A stretch of DNA of 17,390 nt from an uncultured Methylotenera sp. GTDB taxonomy: Bacteria; Pseudomonadota; Gammaproteobacteria; Burkholderiales; Methylophilaceae. Of this stretch, positions 1-10,853 are shown one piece after another. Both the position numbers and the translations under genes were made by a program. Every line of letters starts with the position of its first letter. Position 1 is the first letter of the stretch. The notes below the pieces were generated by a model. The model was not told the DNA's origin. It saw nothing but the letters and a program-made list of their open reading frames with translations, and made no database searches. Location: assembly GCA_937957775.1 (NCBI GenBank), contig CALFXV010000058.1, positions 1 to 17,390 of the forward strand, in the 5' to 3' direction.

Positions 1-1248
<1,248 letters not shown>

Positions 1249-1301
1249 TTAAATTCGTTCTTAATACTACAAGCTATTACTAGGCTTATTGACCTTAGTC
1301 T

Positions 1302-2168
1302 TTAAGCTACTGCTGCTGCACCACCCACAATTTCTGAAATCTCTTTTGTAATCGCGGCTTGACGCGCTTTGTTATAAACCAATTTCAATTCGCCAATTAC
1401 GTTTTTCGCGTTATCCGAGGCCGACTTCATCGCCACCATACGTGATGACTGTTCGGATGCCATGTTTTCCGCGACGGCGTTATAAACCAAGGATTCAACG
1501 TAACGCATCATTAATTGATCCACCACCGGTTTTGCTTCTGGCTCATAGATGTAATCCCAATGGCCTTTTGGACTACCAAGTTGCTCGCCGCTTAATGGTA
1601 ACAATTGTTCCATTACTGGCTCTTGCTTCATGGTATTAATGAACTTGGTGTAGCTGATGTAAAGCTGATCAATTTCACCGGCTTCGTATGCATCCAACAT
1701 GACCTTAATGGTACCGATCAATGTTTCTAAATGCGGCACGTCACCCAAACCTGTTATGTGCGATTTAACATTCGCACCAACACGGTTCATGAAACTGAAG
1801 CCCTTGTTACCAATCGCACTAACTGAGATGGCTTTACCGTCTGCTTCCCAGCTTTTCATTTGGTTAATCGACAAACGCAGCATGTTGGTGTTTAAACCAC
1901 CACACAATCCTTTGTCAGAACTGATAACAATCAGGCCTATGTTTTTAACCACATCACGCTTAACTAAGTAAGGGTGTTTGTACTCTGGATTAGCAAACGA
2001 TAAATGCGCAGCTACGTTACGAATTTTTTCGGCATACGGACGGCTAGCACGCATTCTGTCCTGCGCTTTACGCATTTTAGAAGCGGCCACCATTTCCATC
2101 GCCTTGGTGATCTTACGTGTATTTTCTACACTTTTGATCTTGGTTCTAATCTCTTTACTACCAGCCAT
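1302..2168 (-). CDS. atpG: F1 ATP synthase subunit gamma (central rotor shaft)
   Basis: Gamma is the asymmetric coiled-coil shaft that turns inside the alpha3beta3 ring and couples proton flow to catalysis. The 288-residue product matches the family length (287 in E. coli). The N-terminal helix ([20 protein letters not shown], then [16 protein letters not shown]) and the C-terminal helix ending [16 protein letters not shown] are the two most conserved parts of gamma and form the shaft. The Rossmann-like middle domain carries the typical [11 protein letters not shown] segment near residue 85. The gene lies 22 bp after atpA and 86 bp before atpD, in the standard A-G-D order. I see no frameshift or unusual residue. 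The product is certain by family; only the exact expression level relative to atpA and atpD is unknown. Confidence 0.98.
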   Translation of the reverse strand: MAGSKEIRTKIKSVENTRKITKAMEMVAASKMRKAQDRMRASRPYAEKIRNVAAHLSFANPEYKHPYLVKRDVVKNIGLIVISSDKGLCGGLNTNMLRLSINQMKSWEADGKAISVSAIGNKGFSFMNRVGANVKSHITGLGDVPHLETLIGTIKVMLDAYEAGEIDQLYISYTKFINTMKQEPVMEQLLPLSGEQLGSPKGHWDYIYEPEAKPVVDQLMMRYVESLVYNAVAENMASEQSSRMVAMKSASDNAKNVIGELKLVYNKARQAAITKEISEIVGGAAAVA

Positions 2169-2190
2169 TTTTAGTCCTAATAGTTAGGTA

Positions 2191-3732
2191 TTAGTATGCA
2201 TTGGTTGCTTTGAAGTCCTGAATTGCGGCTTCAACAGCTTTTTCGTTATCACCGGCTAAGTCTTTGCTGGATTCAATACCGGCCATTAATTTGGCGTATT
2301 TAGAAGCCATAAAGCCGTGCAATGCATTTTCAAAGGCCAATACTTTATTGGTAGGCACGTCATCAAAATAACCTTTGTTGGCAGCTAATAGGGTGATGGC
2401 CATATTAGATACGCTTAATGGGGCATATTGAGCTTGCTTCATCAACTCGGTAAACATACGACCGCGATCCAATTGTTTACGTGTCGCTTCATCCAAATCG
2501 GAAGCGAACTGCGCAAACGCAGCCAATTCACGGTACTGCGCCAAGTCGGTACGGATACCACCGGACAAGTTCTTGACCAATTTCGTTTGCGCTGCACCAC
2601 CCACGCGAGACACTGAAATACCAGCGTTGATCGCAGGACGAATACCGGCGTTGAACAAGTCGGTTTCCAAGAAGATTTGACCATCGGTAATCGAGATCAC
2701 GTTAGTTGGAACGAAAGCTGATACGTCACCGGCTGCCGTTTCAATCACTGGCAATGCAGTTAATGAACCTGTTTTGCCTTTAACGGCACCGTTAGTGAAT
2801 TTCTCTACGTACTCTTCGTTAACACGAGCAGCGCGCTCTAATAAACGTGAGTGAATGTAGAACACGTCACCTGGGTAAGCTTCACGACCTGGTGGACGAC
2901 GTAATAACAAGGAAATTTGACGGTAAGCAATCGCTTGTTTAGTTAAATCATCGTAAACGATTAATGCATCTTCACCGCGATCACGGAAATACTCGCCCAT
3001 GGTACAACCGGCATACGGTGCTAAGAATTGCAATGCGGCTGAGTCAGACGCCGCCGCTGCAACCACAATGGTGTAAGCCATGGCACCGTTTTCTTCTAAT
3101 TTACGCACCACGTTAGCAATGGTGGAAGCTTTCTGACCAATCGCCACGTAGATACAGGTCATGTTTTGACCTTTTTGATTGATGATGGCATCAATCGCAA
3201 CAGCCGTTTTACCTGTTTGACGGTCACCAATAATCAATTCACGTTGACCACGGCCGACTGGCACCATGGAGTCCACGGATTTAAGACCGGTTTGCACGGG
3301 TTGTGAAACGGATTTACGCGCAATCACACCTGGGGCCACTTTTTCAATTTTGTCCGTCATTTTTGCATTGACTGGACCTTTACCATCGATAGGCTGACCT
3401 AATGCATTCACTACACGGCCGATTAACTCAGGGCCGACTGGCACCTCTAAAATACGGCCGGTACATTTACAAATGTCACCTTCGGTAATGTGTTCGTAGT
3501 CCCCTAAAACCACGGCACCCACTGAGTCACGCTCTAAGTTTAGCGCTAGACCAAAGGTGTTGCCTGGGAATTCGATCATCTCGCCGGCCATCACGTTGGA
3601 TAGGCCGTGAATACGAACAATACCGTCGGTTACTGAAATAACGGTACCTTGTGTACGGGCTTCAGCTGAAGTAGAGAAATTTTCTAACCTGCTTTTAATC
3701 AGCTCACTGATTTCTGATGTAGATAACTGCAT
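2191..3732 (-). CDS. atpA: F1 ATP synthase subunit alpha
   Basis: Alpha is the non-catalytic nucleotide-binding subunit of the F1 hexamer and supplies the arginine finger to the beta active sites. The product has 513 residues, the same as E. coli AtpA. The N-terminal helix ([16 protein letters not shown]), which contacts delta, leads into the beta-barrel. Walker A GDRQTGKT is at about 169-176. The [11 protein letters not shown]alker B region is near 257-267, and the [12 protein letters not shown] loop near 281-292. The GISVSRVGG motif at about 371-379 contains the arginine finger (Arg377 here). The C-terminal domain is complete. The gene sits 41 bp after atpH and 22 bp before atpG in the atp operon. 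Nothing in the sequence departs from the family. Confidence 0.98.
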   Translation of the reverse strand: MQLSTSEISELIKSRLENFSTSAEARTQGTVISVTDGIVRIHGLSNVMAGEMIEFPGNTFGLALNLERDSVGAVVLGDYEHITEGDICKCTGRILEVPVGPELIGRVVNALGQPIDGKGPVNAKMTDKIEKVAPGVIARKSVSQPVQTGLKSVDSMVPVGRGQRELIIGDRQTGKTAVAIDAIINQKGQNMTCIYVAIGQKASTIANVVRKLEENGAMAYTIVVAAAASDSAALQFLAPYAGCTMGEYFRDRGEDALIVYDDLTKQAIAYRQISLLLRRPPGREAYPGDVFYIHSRLLERAARVNEEYVEKFTNGAVKGKTGSLTALPVIETAAGDVSAFVPTNVISITDGQIFLETDLFNAGIRPAINAGISVSRVGGAAQTKLVKNLSGGIRTDLAQYRELAAFAQFASDLDEATRKQLDRGRMFTELMKQAQYAPLSVSNMAITLLAANKGYFDDVPTNKVLAFENALHGFMASKYAKLMAGIESSKDLAGDNEKAVEAAIQDFKATNAY

Positions 3733-3773
3733 TGTGGCTCCTAATGTATTCTTTGCCTAAAATGTTCTGTCGC

Positions 3774-4310
3774 TTATGCTGAAAGGGTATAAGCTAAATT
3801 TTGTAACTGATTTTTAACGGATGCGTCTATCACGGTATCGCCAACAATAATTTTAACGCCGCCTATGAGTTCTGAATCCACTGAAACATTGGCTTCTATT
3901 TTTTTACCGAACTTCTCTTCTAAACGTTTTACTAAATCTTTTACTTCTGCCGCACTGGGTTTGGACGCGGCAATAATTTCCGCATCCAAGCTGCCCTCAT
4001 CCAAGGCTTTGAGTTCTTCGAAAGCGTCGGTAATTGCCGGCAACACAGACAGGCGGCGGTATTCCACCAACACCTTGATTAAGTTTTGACCGTATTCATT
4101 TAGCTTATCGCCACACACTTTTAGGAATGCGGCTTGCAGTTCGCTGCTGACTACTTTTGGATCTTGTATGTAAGCTTGCATTTGCGCGTCATTAGAGACA
4201 GCCGCTGCAAAACCTAACATTTCAGACCATTTAGCCAAGGCCTTTTGCTGCTTAGCAAGATTGAATGCGGCAACCGCGTAAGGCCTTGCAATGGTTGATA
4301 TCTCAGCCAT
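3774..4310 (-). CDS. atpH: F1 ATP synthase subunit delta (stator)
   Basis: Delta sits on top of F1 and links the alpha subunits to the b-subunit dimer, forming part of the peripheral stalk. The product has 178 residues (177 in E. coli). The N-terminal helical bundle begins MAEISTIARPYAVAAFNLAK, the typical family start. The C-terminal segment VDSELIGGVKIIVGDTVIDASVKNQL is the hallmark delta/OSCP C-terminal motif that binds subunit b. The ATG begins only two bases after the atpF stop codon, so translation of the two stator subunits is probably coupled. Sequence divergence in the middle is normal for this family. Neighbours and motifs together leave little doubt about the assignment. Confidence 0.97.
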   Translation of the reverse strand: MAEISTIARPYAVAAFNLAKQQKALAKWSEMLGFAAAVSNDAQMQAYIQDPKVVSSELQAAFLKVCGDKLNEYGQNLIKVLVEYRRLSVLPAITDAFEELKALDEGSLDAEIIAASKPSAAEVKDLVKRLEEKFGKKIEANVSVDSELIGGVKIIVGDTVIDASVKNQLQNLAYTLSA

Positions 4311-4312
4311 GC

Positions 4313-4783
4313 TTATAGCTCCGCAGCCAGTTTAGCCAACATGTCGCTGTGTGCACTTGCGTTGATTTCTTTACGCAATATTTTTTCAGCACCGGCAACA
4401 GCCAAGCTAGACACTTGCGAACGTAGGCCTTCTTTAGCACGATTGATCTCTTGCTCAATTTCAGCTTTTGCACCAGCAATGATGCGATCGCCTTCTGCCT
4501 TAGCCACGCTTTTTGCGTCTTCAACGATTTGTGAACCACGCTTCTCAGCTTGGCCTATGATTTCGCTGGCTTTTTGTTTGGCTTCATTCAAAGTGATTTC
4601 AGATTTTTTTGCAGCCACTTCCAACGCATTTCTGCCTTCAGACGCCGCAGCCAAACCATCAGCAATTTCCTTTTGGCGCGTTTCTATGGCTGATAACAGC
4701 GGCGGCCAAACGAACTTCACTGTGAACCAAATCAACACAGCAAATGCAATGGCTTGTGCGATAAGTGTAAAGTTAATATTCAT
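4313..4783 (-). CDS. atpF: F0 ATP synthase subunit b (peripheral stalk)
   Basis: Subunit b forms the peripheral stalk that holds F1 still against the rotor. The product has 156 residues, the same as E. coli b. Residues about 4-27 are a single N-terminal membrane helix (INFTLIAQAIAFAVLIWFTV) followed by the usual FVWPPLLSAIETRQKEIADGL cytoplasmic entry. The rest is a long, charged, Ala-rich helix suited to the right-handed coiled-coil dimer, ending in the delta-binding C-terminus. A GGAG ribosome binding site lies just before the ATG. Upstream, a strong imperfect hairpin at 4810-4846 separates it from atpE. This is a plausible point of differential expression, because c is needed in about five-fold excess over b. 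Downstream it abuts atpH with a 2-bp gap. Confidence 0.97.
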   Translation of the reverse strand: MNINFTLIAQAIAFAVLIWFTVKFVWPPLLSAIETRQKEIADGLAAASEGRNALEVAAKKSEITLNEAKQKASEIIGQAEKRGSQIVEDAKSVAKAEGDRIIAGAKAEIEQEINRAKEGLRSQVSSLAVAGAEKILRKEINASAHSDMLAKLAAEL

Positions 4784-4809
4784 TACTTACTCCAATATTT
4801 AAGTCGTTT

Positions 4810-4846
4810 AATTTGCGCCAGGCATGAGACTGCCTGCCGCCAAATT
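4810..4846 (-). other. Inverted repeat (RNA hairpin) between atpE and atpF
   Basis: In the 74-bp gap between atpE and atpF the arms at 4810-4824 and 4831-4846 are inverted copies. They differ by one mismatch and one bulged base around a 6-nt loop. The arms are GC-rich near the loop (GCAGGCA/TGCCTG) and end in AATTT/AAATT. No U-run follows on the minus strand, so this is not a classical terminator. An mRNA stability or processing element that protects the upstream atpE message is the more likely reading. That function is inference. Confidence 0.6.
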
Positions 4847-4857
4847 ATTTAGGCTAA

Positions 4858-5166
<309 letters not shown>

Positions 5167-5196
5167 TTATTAAAAAATAACACTACTTAAAAAAAA

Positions 5197-6030
5197 CTAA
5201 TGCGATTCATGCGCCATGGCTAAGTAAACGACCGTTAACATCATGAATATGAAGGCTTGCAATGCCACGATTAAGATGTGGAATATAGACCAGCCGGCGC
5301 CTAAAATAGCCCCGAATATGGTGCCAGATACACCGGTAGCCGCCCATAAGCCTAATAGCAAGAAAATAACCTCACCCGCGTACATATTACCGAACAGTCG
5401 CAATGAATGGGACAACGGTTTTGACACATACTCGATTAAGTTGAATAAGAAGTTGGCTGGCCAAACCCAGATTTTGCTACCAAACGGCGCGCAGAATAAT
5501 TCGTGTACAAAACCACCTAAGCCCTTCACTTTAACCGAGAAGAATATCATCAATATCCAAACTGATAGGGCTAGCGCAAATGTAGTGTTGATGTCTGAAG
5601 TTGGAACGGCACGCCATTTAGCGTGCTCACCACCAAAGAAAGCCACGATGCTGGCAACCCAATCCACCGGCAAGAAATCCATGGAGTTCATGGCAAACAC
5701 CCATAAGAATACCGTTAGCGCGGTTGGGGCAATAAAGCTATGACGGTTACCGTGGAATATGTTTTTGACTTGATCGTCTACGAAATTGAAAATCAGTTCA
5801 ACAAAGGCTTGGCCCTTTCTAGGCACGCCGGCCGTAGCTTTGCGCGCCACCAACCAGATCAAACCCATGACAATTAAACCCAATGCTACAGACATCACAA
5901 AGGTGTCAACGTGCAAAGTCCAAAACCCAGCACCTTCACTCACAGGGTGTGCGTTAAAACTTAAATGGTGCTCTATGTATCCAGATGGGGTAAGTCCGTG
6001 TTCTGCACTGTTTGCGTGTTCTGTAGCCAT
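5197..6030 (-). CDS. atpB: F0 ATP synthase subunit a (proton channel)
   Basis: Subunit a provides the two half-channels that carry protons to and from the c ring. The product has 277 residues (271 in E. coli) with about five to six membrane segments. The essential arginine is Arg211 in the signature [12 protein letters not shown] (about 209-220). The family Gln (E. coli Gln252) appears as Gln258 in [14 protein letters not shown]. The cytoplasmic segment [19 protein letters not shown] near 70-88 is also typical. The N-terminal tail is periplasmic and His-rich. The next in-frame Met is at residue 46, inside the first helix, so the ATG at 6028-6030 is the only sensible start, although its GGA lies too close to be a good ribosome binding site. 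It sits 35 bp after atpI and 72 bp before atpE. Confidence 0.98.
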   Translation of the reverse strand: MATEHANSAEHGLTPSGYIEHHLSFNAHPVSEGAGFWTLHVDTFVMSVALGLIVMGLIWLVARKATAGVPRKGQAFVELIFNFVDDQVKNIFHGNRHSFIAPTALTVFLWVFAMNSMDFLPVDWVASIVAFFGGEHAKWRAVPTSDINTTFALALSVWILMIFFSVKVKGLGGFVHELFCAPFGSKIWVWPANFLFNLIEYVSKPLSHSLRLFGNMYAGEVIFLLLGLWAATGVSGTIFGAILGAGWSIFHILIVALQAFIFMMLTVVYLAMAHESH

Positions 6031-6065
6031 AATCCGATATTTACTTTAACTAAATGGGTTTAAAT

Positions 6066-6440
6066 TTAAACGTTTAATCTACTCAGTGCTGCGCCCGAAA
6101 ATAGCGCGGCAGCTGCCAATCCAGCAATCAGCGCAAATGGCACCAACTGCCCGTACACATTAAAAATGATTGCCAACAAAACGACAATCACTAAAATTTT
6201 TACCGCTTCCGCTTTTAATAAATTTAATAAAATGGCGGTTGGATCTTCACTGCGAGCTTGCCTGCTAGCAATCTTACTGGCGATCATGGCACCGATGATG
6301 ACCGATGCGCCGCCCAATAATGCCGACATGCCGCCGTGTAATCCCGTTATAACTAGTGCAACTAGCGCAACCGCAATCGTGGCGATCAGCTGAACCTTAA
6401 GCATTTTACTAAACACATCGGCTGTAATGGCTGCTGACAA
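6066..6440 (-). CDS. atpI: ATP synthase subunit I (AtpI family membrane protein)
   Basis: A small hydrophobic protein encoded first in the atp operon, implicated in other bacteria in assembly of the c ring. It is not part of the finished enzyme. The product has 124 residues if it begins at TTG (6438-6440), with four predicted membrane helices at roughly 14-34, 38-54, 77-95 and 98-118. The phrase GLHGGMSALLGGASVIIGAM is typical of betaproteobacterial AtpI. An in-frame stop lies just upstream of the TTG. Alternatives are a GTG at codon 9 or an ATG at codon 13 (6402-6404, 112 residues). None has a convincing ribosome binding site, so the start is uncertain by up to 12 residues. The identification rests on position, length and hydrophobicity. 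Confidence 0.88.
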   Translation of the reverse strand: MSAAITADVFSKMLKVQLIATIAVALVALVITGLHGGMSALLGGASVIIGAMIASKIASRQARSEDPTAILLNLLKAEAVKILVIVVLLAIIFNVYGQLVPFALIAGLAAAALFSGAALSRLNV

Positions 6441-6479
6441 GACTTAAACCCGGTTAATTGATTGCTTTTATGTTGCTAC

Positions 6480-6507
6480 CTAAACGATTTTTGGCTGCAT
6501 CGTTTAG
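6480..6507 (-). other. Leader hairpin between the atp promoter and atpI
   Basis: CTAAACGAT at 6480-6488 and ATCGTTTAG at 6499-6507 are perfect 9-bp inverted copies around a 10-nt loop. On the minus strand the hairpin falls just after the predicted transcription start and about 40 bases before the atpI start. There is no U-run after it on either strand, so a terminator is unlikely. An mRNA 5' stabilising hairpin or a protein-binding operator are both possible. Confidence 0.5.
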
Positions 6508-6518
6508 TAAAGACCGCG

Positions 6519-6547
6519 ATTCTGAATTAATAGCGGATTTTAGTCAA
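6519..6547 (-). promoter_or_regulatory. Predicted sigma70 promoter of the atp operon
   Basis: On the minus strand, TTGACT (6542-6547, 5 of 6 to the -35 consensus) and CAGAAT (6519-6524, 4 of 6 to the -10) are separated by 17 bases. The predicted start near 6512 gives a leader of about 70 nt before atpI. It sits in the 134-bp gap after the parB stop, where an atp operon promoter is expected. Confidence 0.6.
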
Positions 6548-6574
6548 GAACTTACTATAAGCAAAAAGAAACAC

Positions 6575-7462
6575 TTAGCGCATCATTTTGCTAATAATTT
6601 CATCCAATTGATCGAGATTAGCGTAGTTAATTTTCAATGTGCCTGAGCCATTAGCAGCGGCCTTTATCGTTATGCTTGCGCCTAATTTTTCACTTAATGC
6701 TTGTTCTAGGCTTAAAACGTCACGATTTTGTTTGGTTTTATGACTTACTTTTTGACCGGCACTTGGCTTGTTTGTAGCTTCGTCAGCTTGGTGTTTTTTA
6801 ACTAAAGTCTCGGCATCACGCACTGAAAAATTATTTTGCACAATTTGCTCAGCCAGCATTACTTGCTGCGCCCCAGACAAACCAATTAAAGTGCGGGCAT
6901 GGCCCATGTCTATTTTTCCGTGCATGAGCATGTCTTGCACCGGCGCAGACAAGCTTAACAAACGCAATAGATTAGACACGGCCACACGCGAGCGACCAAC
7001 CGCCAAAGCCGCTTTCTCATGAGTCATGTCAAATTCATCTATCAGGCGTTTAATGCCTTGTGCTTCCTCTAGGGGATTAAGATTTTCCCTTTGTATGTTC
7101 TCAATCAATGCCATGGCCAAGGCGGATTCGTCGGCAATTTCACGCACTAAAACCGGCACCTCTTCTAGGCCAGCCATCTGACTTGCGCGCCAACGCCGTT
7201 CACCGGCAATAATTTCATAACGCTCGTCATCAATGTGACGCACCAATATAGGCTGCATAATGCCTTGGCTTTTTATCGAGTCGGCCAATGTTTGCAGTGC
7301 GGCATCGTCCATGTAGCTGCGCGGCTGGTATTTGCCCGGTTGCAACTGCTCTACTTTTAATACTAGCAAGGAATCGGCCTCACCCACCGAACCCATGTCG
7401 CCCGCCAACAGCGAATCCAAGCCGCGTCCCAATCCTCTATTTAAGCCTTTTACTTTAACCAT
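6575..7462 (-). CDS. parB: Chromosome partitioning protein ParB (parS-binding CTPase)
   Basis: ParB loads at parS, hydrolyses CTP, slides as a clamp and spreads around the origin, and recruits ParA and SMC. With the start at 7460-7462 the product has 295 residues and begins MVKVKGLNRGLGRGLDSLL, the classical N-terminal ParA-activating region. The CTP-binding motifs GERRWRAS (about 87-94) and ENIQRENLNP (about 121-130) are present. The helix-turn-helix (about 147-171, THEKAALAVGRSRVAVSNLL) binds parS. The C-terminal dimerisation domain is intact. I chose the ATG that overlaps the parA stop by 8 bases and has an AAAGAG ribosome binding site seven bases upstream. A GTG 33 bases earlier (7495) is possible but adds a non-conserved basic extension. 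A matching parS site lies in this window at 11645-11660. Confidence 0.96.
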   Translation of the reverse strand: MVKVKGLNRGLGRGLDSLLAGDMGSVGEADSLLVLKVEQLQPGKYQPRSYMDDAALQTLADSIKSQGIMQPILVRHIDDERYEIIAGERRWRASQMAGLEEVPVLVREIADESALAMALIENIQRENLNPLEEAQGIKRLIDEFDMTHEKAALAVGRSRVAVSNLLRLLSLSAPVQDMLMHGKIDMGHARTLIGLSGAQQVMLAEQIVQNNFSVRDAETLVKKHQADEATNKPSAGQKVSHKTKQNRDVLSLEQALSEKLGASITIKAAANGSGTLKINYANLDQLDEIISKMMR

Positions 7463-8255
7463 GTTTTTTCTCTTTACGATTGATGTCTTTTTCACTGACT
7501 TCTTTTGCCAACTCTAAATATGCCTGCGCACCCTTGGAATTTTTATCGTAGGTTAAGACCGGCATGCCGTAACTTGGGGCCTCGGCCAAACGAATATTGC
7601 GAGGAATAATGGTTTTATAAACTTTATCGCCAAAGTGACTTATTAATTGCGCGGACACTTGCTGAGCCAACATATTGCGATTATCAAATAGGGTGCGCAA
7701 CAAACCTTCAATTTCCAGTGTAGGATTCAATCGCGCCCGTACTTTTTTAATGGTGTTCACTAAGTCCGATAAACCTTCTAAGGCATAGTATTCACATTGC
7801 ATGGGAATCAACACTGCATTGGACGCGGTTAAGGCATTGACCGTGACCAAATTGAGCGCAGGCGGGCAATCTAGCAATATGAAATCGTAGGCTTTCGCCC
7901 CCTCGCTATTAAGCAATTTGGCTATGGCCACTTTTAGGCGGTTTTCCCTAGCCAGCTCATTGACCAATTCGACTTCCGCCCCAGCTAAATCTCTGTTGGC
8001 TGGGGCAACATCAAATCCACCTTTAGCGCTACTGACTATCACTTCTTGCAGGGATTTATCGCCAATTAATACGTGGTATATGCTGTGCTTAAGAAACGCT
8101 TTATCGATGCCACTGCCGGTACTGGCATTGCCTTGCGGATCCAAATCTATCAACAATACCGCTTTACCTAAATTGGCTAGACTGGCAGCCAGATTAACAC
8201 TGGTGGTGGTCTTGCCAACGCCGCCTTTTTGATTGGTGATAGCTAAAATTTTCAT
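7455..8255 (-). CDS. parA: Chromosome partitioning ATPase ParA (Soj family)
   Basis: ParA is the Walker-type ATPase that binds DNA non-specifically as an ATP dimer and forms the gradient along which ParB-parS complexes move. The product has 266 residues. It begins MKILAITNQKGGVGKTTTSVN, with the deviant Walker A KGGVGKTT at about 10-17 including the signature lysine. The Walker A' segment DLDPQGN is near 38-44, and the Walker B-like FILLDCPPAL near 125-134. There is no N-terminal helix-turn-helix, so it is the short chromosomal type, not the plasmid type Ia. Translation of parB begins inside its last codons. It follows rsmG by 19 bp and lacks a clear ribosome binding site, which suggests it depends on upstream translation in the mnmG-rsmG-parAB run. 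Confidence 0.97.
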   Translation of the reverse strand: MKILAITNQKGGVGKTTTSVNLAASLANLGKAVLLIDLDPQGNASTGSGIDKAFLKHSIYHVLIGDKSLQEVIVSSAKGGFDVAPANRDLAGAEVELVNELARENRLKVAIAKLLNSEGAKAYDFILLDCPPALNLVTVNALTASNAVLIPMQCEYYALEGLSDLVNTIKKVRARLNPTLEIEGLLRTLFDNRNMLAQQVSAQLISHFGDKVYKTIIPRNIRLAEAPSYGMPVLTYDKNSKGAQAYLELAKEVSEKDINRKEKKHG

Positions 8256-8274
8256 GGGGATGTAATTTTTAATT

Positions 8275-8958
8275 TTATTTTAAGTTTAAAAAAACAAGAT
8301 GCCGCTCAGCATCCAAACCAGCTACCTTTAACACTTCAATTTTGACTAGCGCCACGCCATCTTGCTCATCAGCCATGCATTGAAATTGCTGCGCGGCCAA
8401 CTCCTGCTGCGGCAACACGCCTTTCATGGCTAACCAAAGGCCGGTTTTTGCCAATAAATGCCTGCTTAGTTTAACAAATAGCGCCAGCTCGGAAAATGCG
8501 CGAGAAATAATCACATCAAAACCCGAACCGTTATTTATGCCATCTGGTTTTAAGGCCTCAACTCGACCGCTGGCCACATGAAAATTGTGCAAGGCCAATT
8601 CACCTTTTACCTGACGCATGAAACTGGCCTTCTTTTGCACCGAGTCTATGGCGGTCACTTGCAACTCTGGCAAGCATATAGCCAAAGGTATGCTAGGCAA
8701 ACCGGCCCCAGCACCGACATCCAGCAAACTTTTTGCTGACAAAGCCTGCACGTGTGGCAACACACTTAAACTGTCTAATAGATGCAAGCTTACCATGTCC
8801 AATGGATCGCGGATGGCCGTTAAATTGTGTACTTTGTTCCACTTAACTATCAGTGATAAATAAGCCAGCAATTTGGCCTGCTTATCGGCACTGACCTGCA
8901 ACTGCATGGCCAGCAAACCCGCCTCTAATTTAGCGGCCAACTGCGCCTGCAAGGTCAT
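8275..8958 (-). CDS. rsmG: 16S rRNA (guanine-N7) methyltransferase RsmG
   Basis: RsmG (formerly GidB) uses S-adenosylmethionine to methylate N7 of G527 in 16S rRNA, at the decoding region near the streptomycin site. The product has 227 residues, slightly longer than the E. coli protein (207). The N-terminal helical region contains the conserved [14 protein letters not shown] (about 39-52), and the HLLDSL phrase follows. The SAM-binding motif is [16 protein letters not shown] (about 78-93), with the acidic residue of motif II in TAIDSVQKK (about 102-110). The ATG overlaps the mnmG stop in an ATGA arrangement, the usual mnmG-rsmG coupling. Nothing is missing from the catalytic core. Confidence 0.97.
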   Translation of the reverse strand: MTLQAQLAAKLEAGLLAMQLQVSADKQAKLLAYLSLIVKWNKVHNLTAIRDPLDMVSLHLLDSLSVLPHVQALSAKSLLDVGAGAGLPSIPLAICLPELQVTAIDSVQKKASFMRQVKGELALHNFHVASGRVEALKPDGINNGSGFDVIISRAFSELALFVKLSRHLLAKTGLWLAMKGVLPQQELAAQQFQCMADEQDGVALVKIEVLKVAGLDAERHLVFLNLK

Positions 8959-10853
8959 GCCAAGCGCTCTACTTTTTTAGCGCGAGATTGGCGCTTTAAG
9001 TAAACCAGCAACAATGAAATAGCGGCTGGGGTAATGCCAGAAATTCGGCTGGCTTGGCCTATGGTTTCAGGTTTTTGTGCGTTCAATTTTTGTTGCGCTT
9101 CTATAGGCAGTCCGTGTATTTCACGGTAGTCCAAATCACTCGGTAAGGCGGTGTTTTCTTGACCGCGGCTACGCTCCACCTCATCGGTTTGTCGGTCTAT
9201 ATAGCCTTGGTATTTAGCCGCAATTTCAACTTGCTCACGCACCGCCGGCTCTACCTCGCCTAAGCCATTTTCACTTAAGGACAAAACATCGGCGTAACTG
9301 ACTTCCGGCCTGCGCAGCAACTCAAACAAACTGTATTCGTGCTCCAAAGGCTTACCGAACAATGCCGTCATTTTTTCTGGTGTGATGTTTGCCGGCTGCA
9401 CAAAGGTTTTTTTAAGGCGCTCTTGTTCTCGGCTCACTGCTTCTAATTTTGTACTGAAGGCAGCCCAACGCTCGTCGTCTACCAAACCTAATTGGCGGCC
9501 GATTTCCGTTAAACGCATATCAGCATTGTCTTCTCTTAACTGCAAGCGGTATTCGGCTCGGCTGGTAAACATACGGTAGGGCTCGGTCACGCCACGAGTG
9601 ATTAAATCATCCACCAAAACGCCAAGATACGCCTCATCACGTGCCGGGCACCAGGCTTCTTTACCTTGCACATACAAAGCCGCATTGGCGCCGGCTAACA
9701 AACCCTGGGCTGCGGCTTCTTCGTATCCGGTTGTGCCATTTATTTGGCCAGCAAAAAACAAACCGGCCACGGCCTTGGTTTCGAGTGATCTTTTTAAACC
9801 ACGCGGATCGTAATAATCGTATTCGATGGCATACCCAGGTCGCAATATGTGCGCTTGCTCCAAGCCCTTGACCGATCTCACCAAGGCTAATTGGATATCA
9901 AATGGCAAACTGGTGGAAATCCCATTTGGGTAAACCTCGTTGGTGTTTAAGCCCTCCGGTTCCAGGAAAATTTGGTGCGACTCTTTGTCGGCGAATCGGT
10001 GTATTTTATCCTCGACACTAGGGCAATAACGGGGGCCGACGCCTTCTATGACGCCGGTATACATAGGCGATCTATCCAAACCGCTGCGTATAATATCGTG
10101 CGTGCGCTCGTTGGTGTGGGTAATCCAACAGGGCATTTGCGCCGGGTGTTGGGCGGCGTTGCCTAAAAACGAAAACACCGGCACCGGGTCATCGCCAGGC
10201 TGTATGGTCATGACGGAATAATCTATGGTTCGACCGTCAATTCTTGGTGGCGTGCCGGTTTTCAAACGGCCAGCCGGCAAACCAATTTCACGTAAACGCG
10301 CAGCCAAGGAAATGGCCGGCGGATCGCCAGCACGCCCAGCACTGTAACTTTTCATGCCAACGTGTACCAAGCCGCCCAAGAAGGTACCGGCAGTTAGCAC
10401 AACGGCCTTCGATTTAAAACGTAAGCCTATCTGCGTGACCACGCCTACAGCCCGATCGCCTTCTAAAATAATGTCGTCAACGGCTTGTTGAAATAGCCAA
10501 AGATTGGGTTGATTTTCCAAACGACGACGAATGGCGGCCTTATATAAAACGCGATCAGCCTGTGCCCGCGTTGCTCTAACCGCAGGCCCTTTACTGGAAT
10601 TTAAGATACGAAACTGTATGCCACCTTCATCGGTAGCCGCAGCCATGGCGCCACCGAGCGCATCGATTTCTTTAACCAGATGGCCTTTACCTATGCCGCC
10701 TATACTTGGGTTGCATGACATTTGCCCCAAGGTTTCAATATTGTGCGTAAGCAATAGGGTTTTCTGCCCCATGCGCGCGCTGGCCAGCGCAGCTTCGGTG
10801 CCAGCATGGCCACCGCCTACAACAATCACATCAAAATTATCCGGGTAATTCAT
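8955..10853 (-). CDS. mnmG: tRNA wobble-uridine modification flavoprotein MnmG
   Basis: MnmG (GidA) works with MnmE to add the carboxymethylaminomethyl or aminomethyl group to C5 of wobble U34 in certain tRNAs, using FAD, NADH and a folate-carried carbon. The product has 632 residues (629 in E. coli). The dinucleotide-binding motif [14 protein letters not shown] is at about 9-22. The conserved [15 protein letters not shown] segment is at about 45-59, with the family cysteine at 47. The RYCPSVEDK motif carries Cys277, matching E. coli Cys277. The C-terminal helical domain that binds MnmE and tRNA is complete. It is the first gene of the mnmG-rsmG-parA-parB run. Its partner mnmE lies upstream in the same orientation but is separated by the cytochrome gene and the parS terminator. 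Confidence 0.98.
   Translation of the reverse strand: MNYPDNFDVIVVGGGHAGTEAALASARMGQKTLLLTHNIETLGQMSCNPSIGGIGKGHLVKEIDALGGAMAAATDEGGIQFRILNSSKGPAVRATRAQADRVLYKAAIRRRLENQPNLWLFQQAVDDIILEGDRAVGVVTQIGLRFKSKAVVLTAGTFLGGLVHVGMKSYSAGRAGDPPAISLAARLREIGLPAGRLKTGTPPRIDGRTIDYSVMTIQPGDDPVPVFSFLGNAAQHPAQMPCWITHTNERTHDIIRSGLDRSPMYTGVIEGVGPRYCPSVEDKIHRFADKESHQIFLEPEGLNTNEVYPNGISTSLPFDIQLALVRSVKGLEQAHILRPGYAIEYDYYDPRGLKRSLETKAVAGLFFAGQINGTTGYEEAAAQGLLAGANAALYVQGKEAWCPARDEAYLGVLVDDLITRGVTEPYRMFTSRAEYRLQLREDNADMRLTEIGRQLGLVDDERWAAFSTKLEAVSREQERLKKTFVQPANITPEKMTALFGKPLEHEYSLFELLRRPEVSYADVLSLSENGLGEVEPAVREQVEIAAKYQGYIDRQTDEVERSRGQENTALPSDLDYREIHGLPIEAQQKLNAQKPETIGQASRISGITPAAISLLLVYLKRQSRAKKVERLA

Noticed and set aside
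4341-4802. Long plus-strand open frames opposite atpF, atpB and other genes
   Set aside because: They mirror well-identified minus-strand genes, lack family features and have no ribosome binding sites; they are antisense shadows.
7463-7495. Longer parB start at a GTG
   Set aside because: The ATG at 7460-7462 has a better-spaced ribosome binding site and matches the canonical ParB N-terminus; the extension is only Lys-rich sequence inside parA.
10285-10300. parS-like TTTCACGTAAAC in mnmG
   Set aside because: It lacks the CACGTG centre and the flanking symmetry, and lies inside conserved coding sequence.
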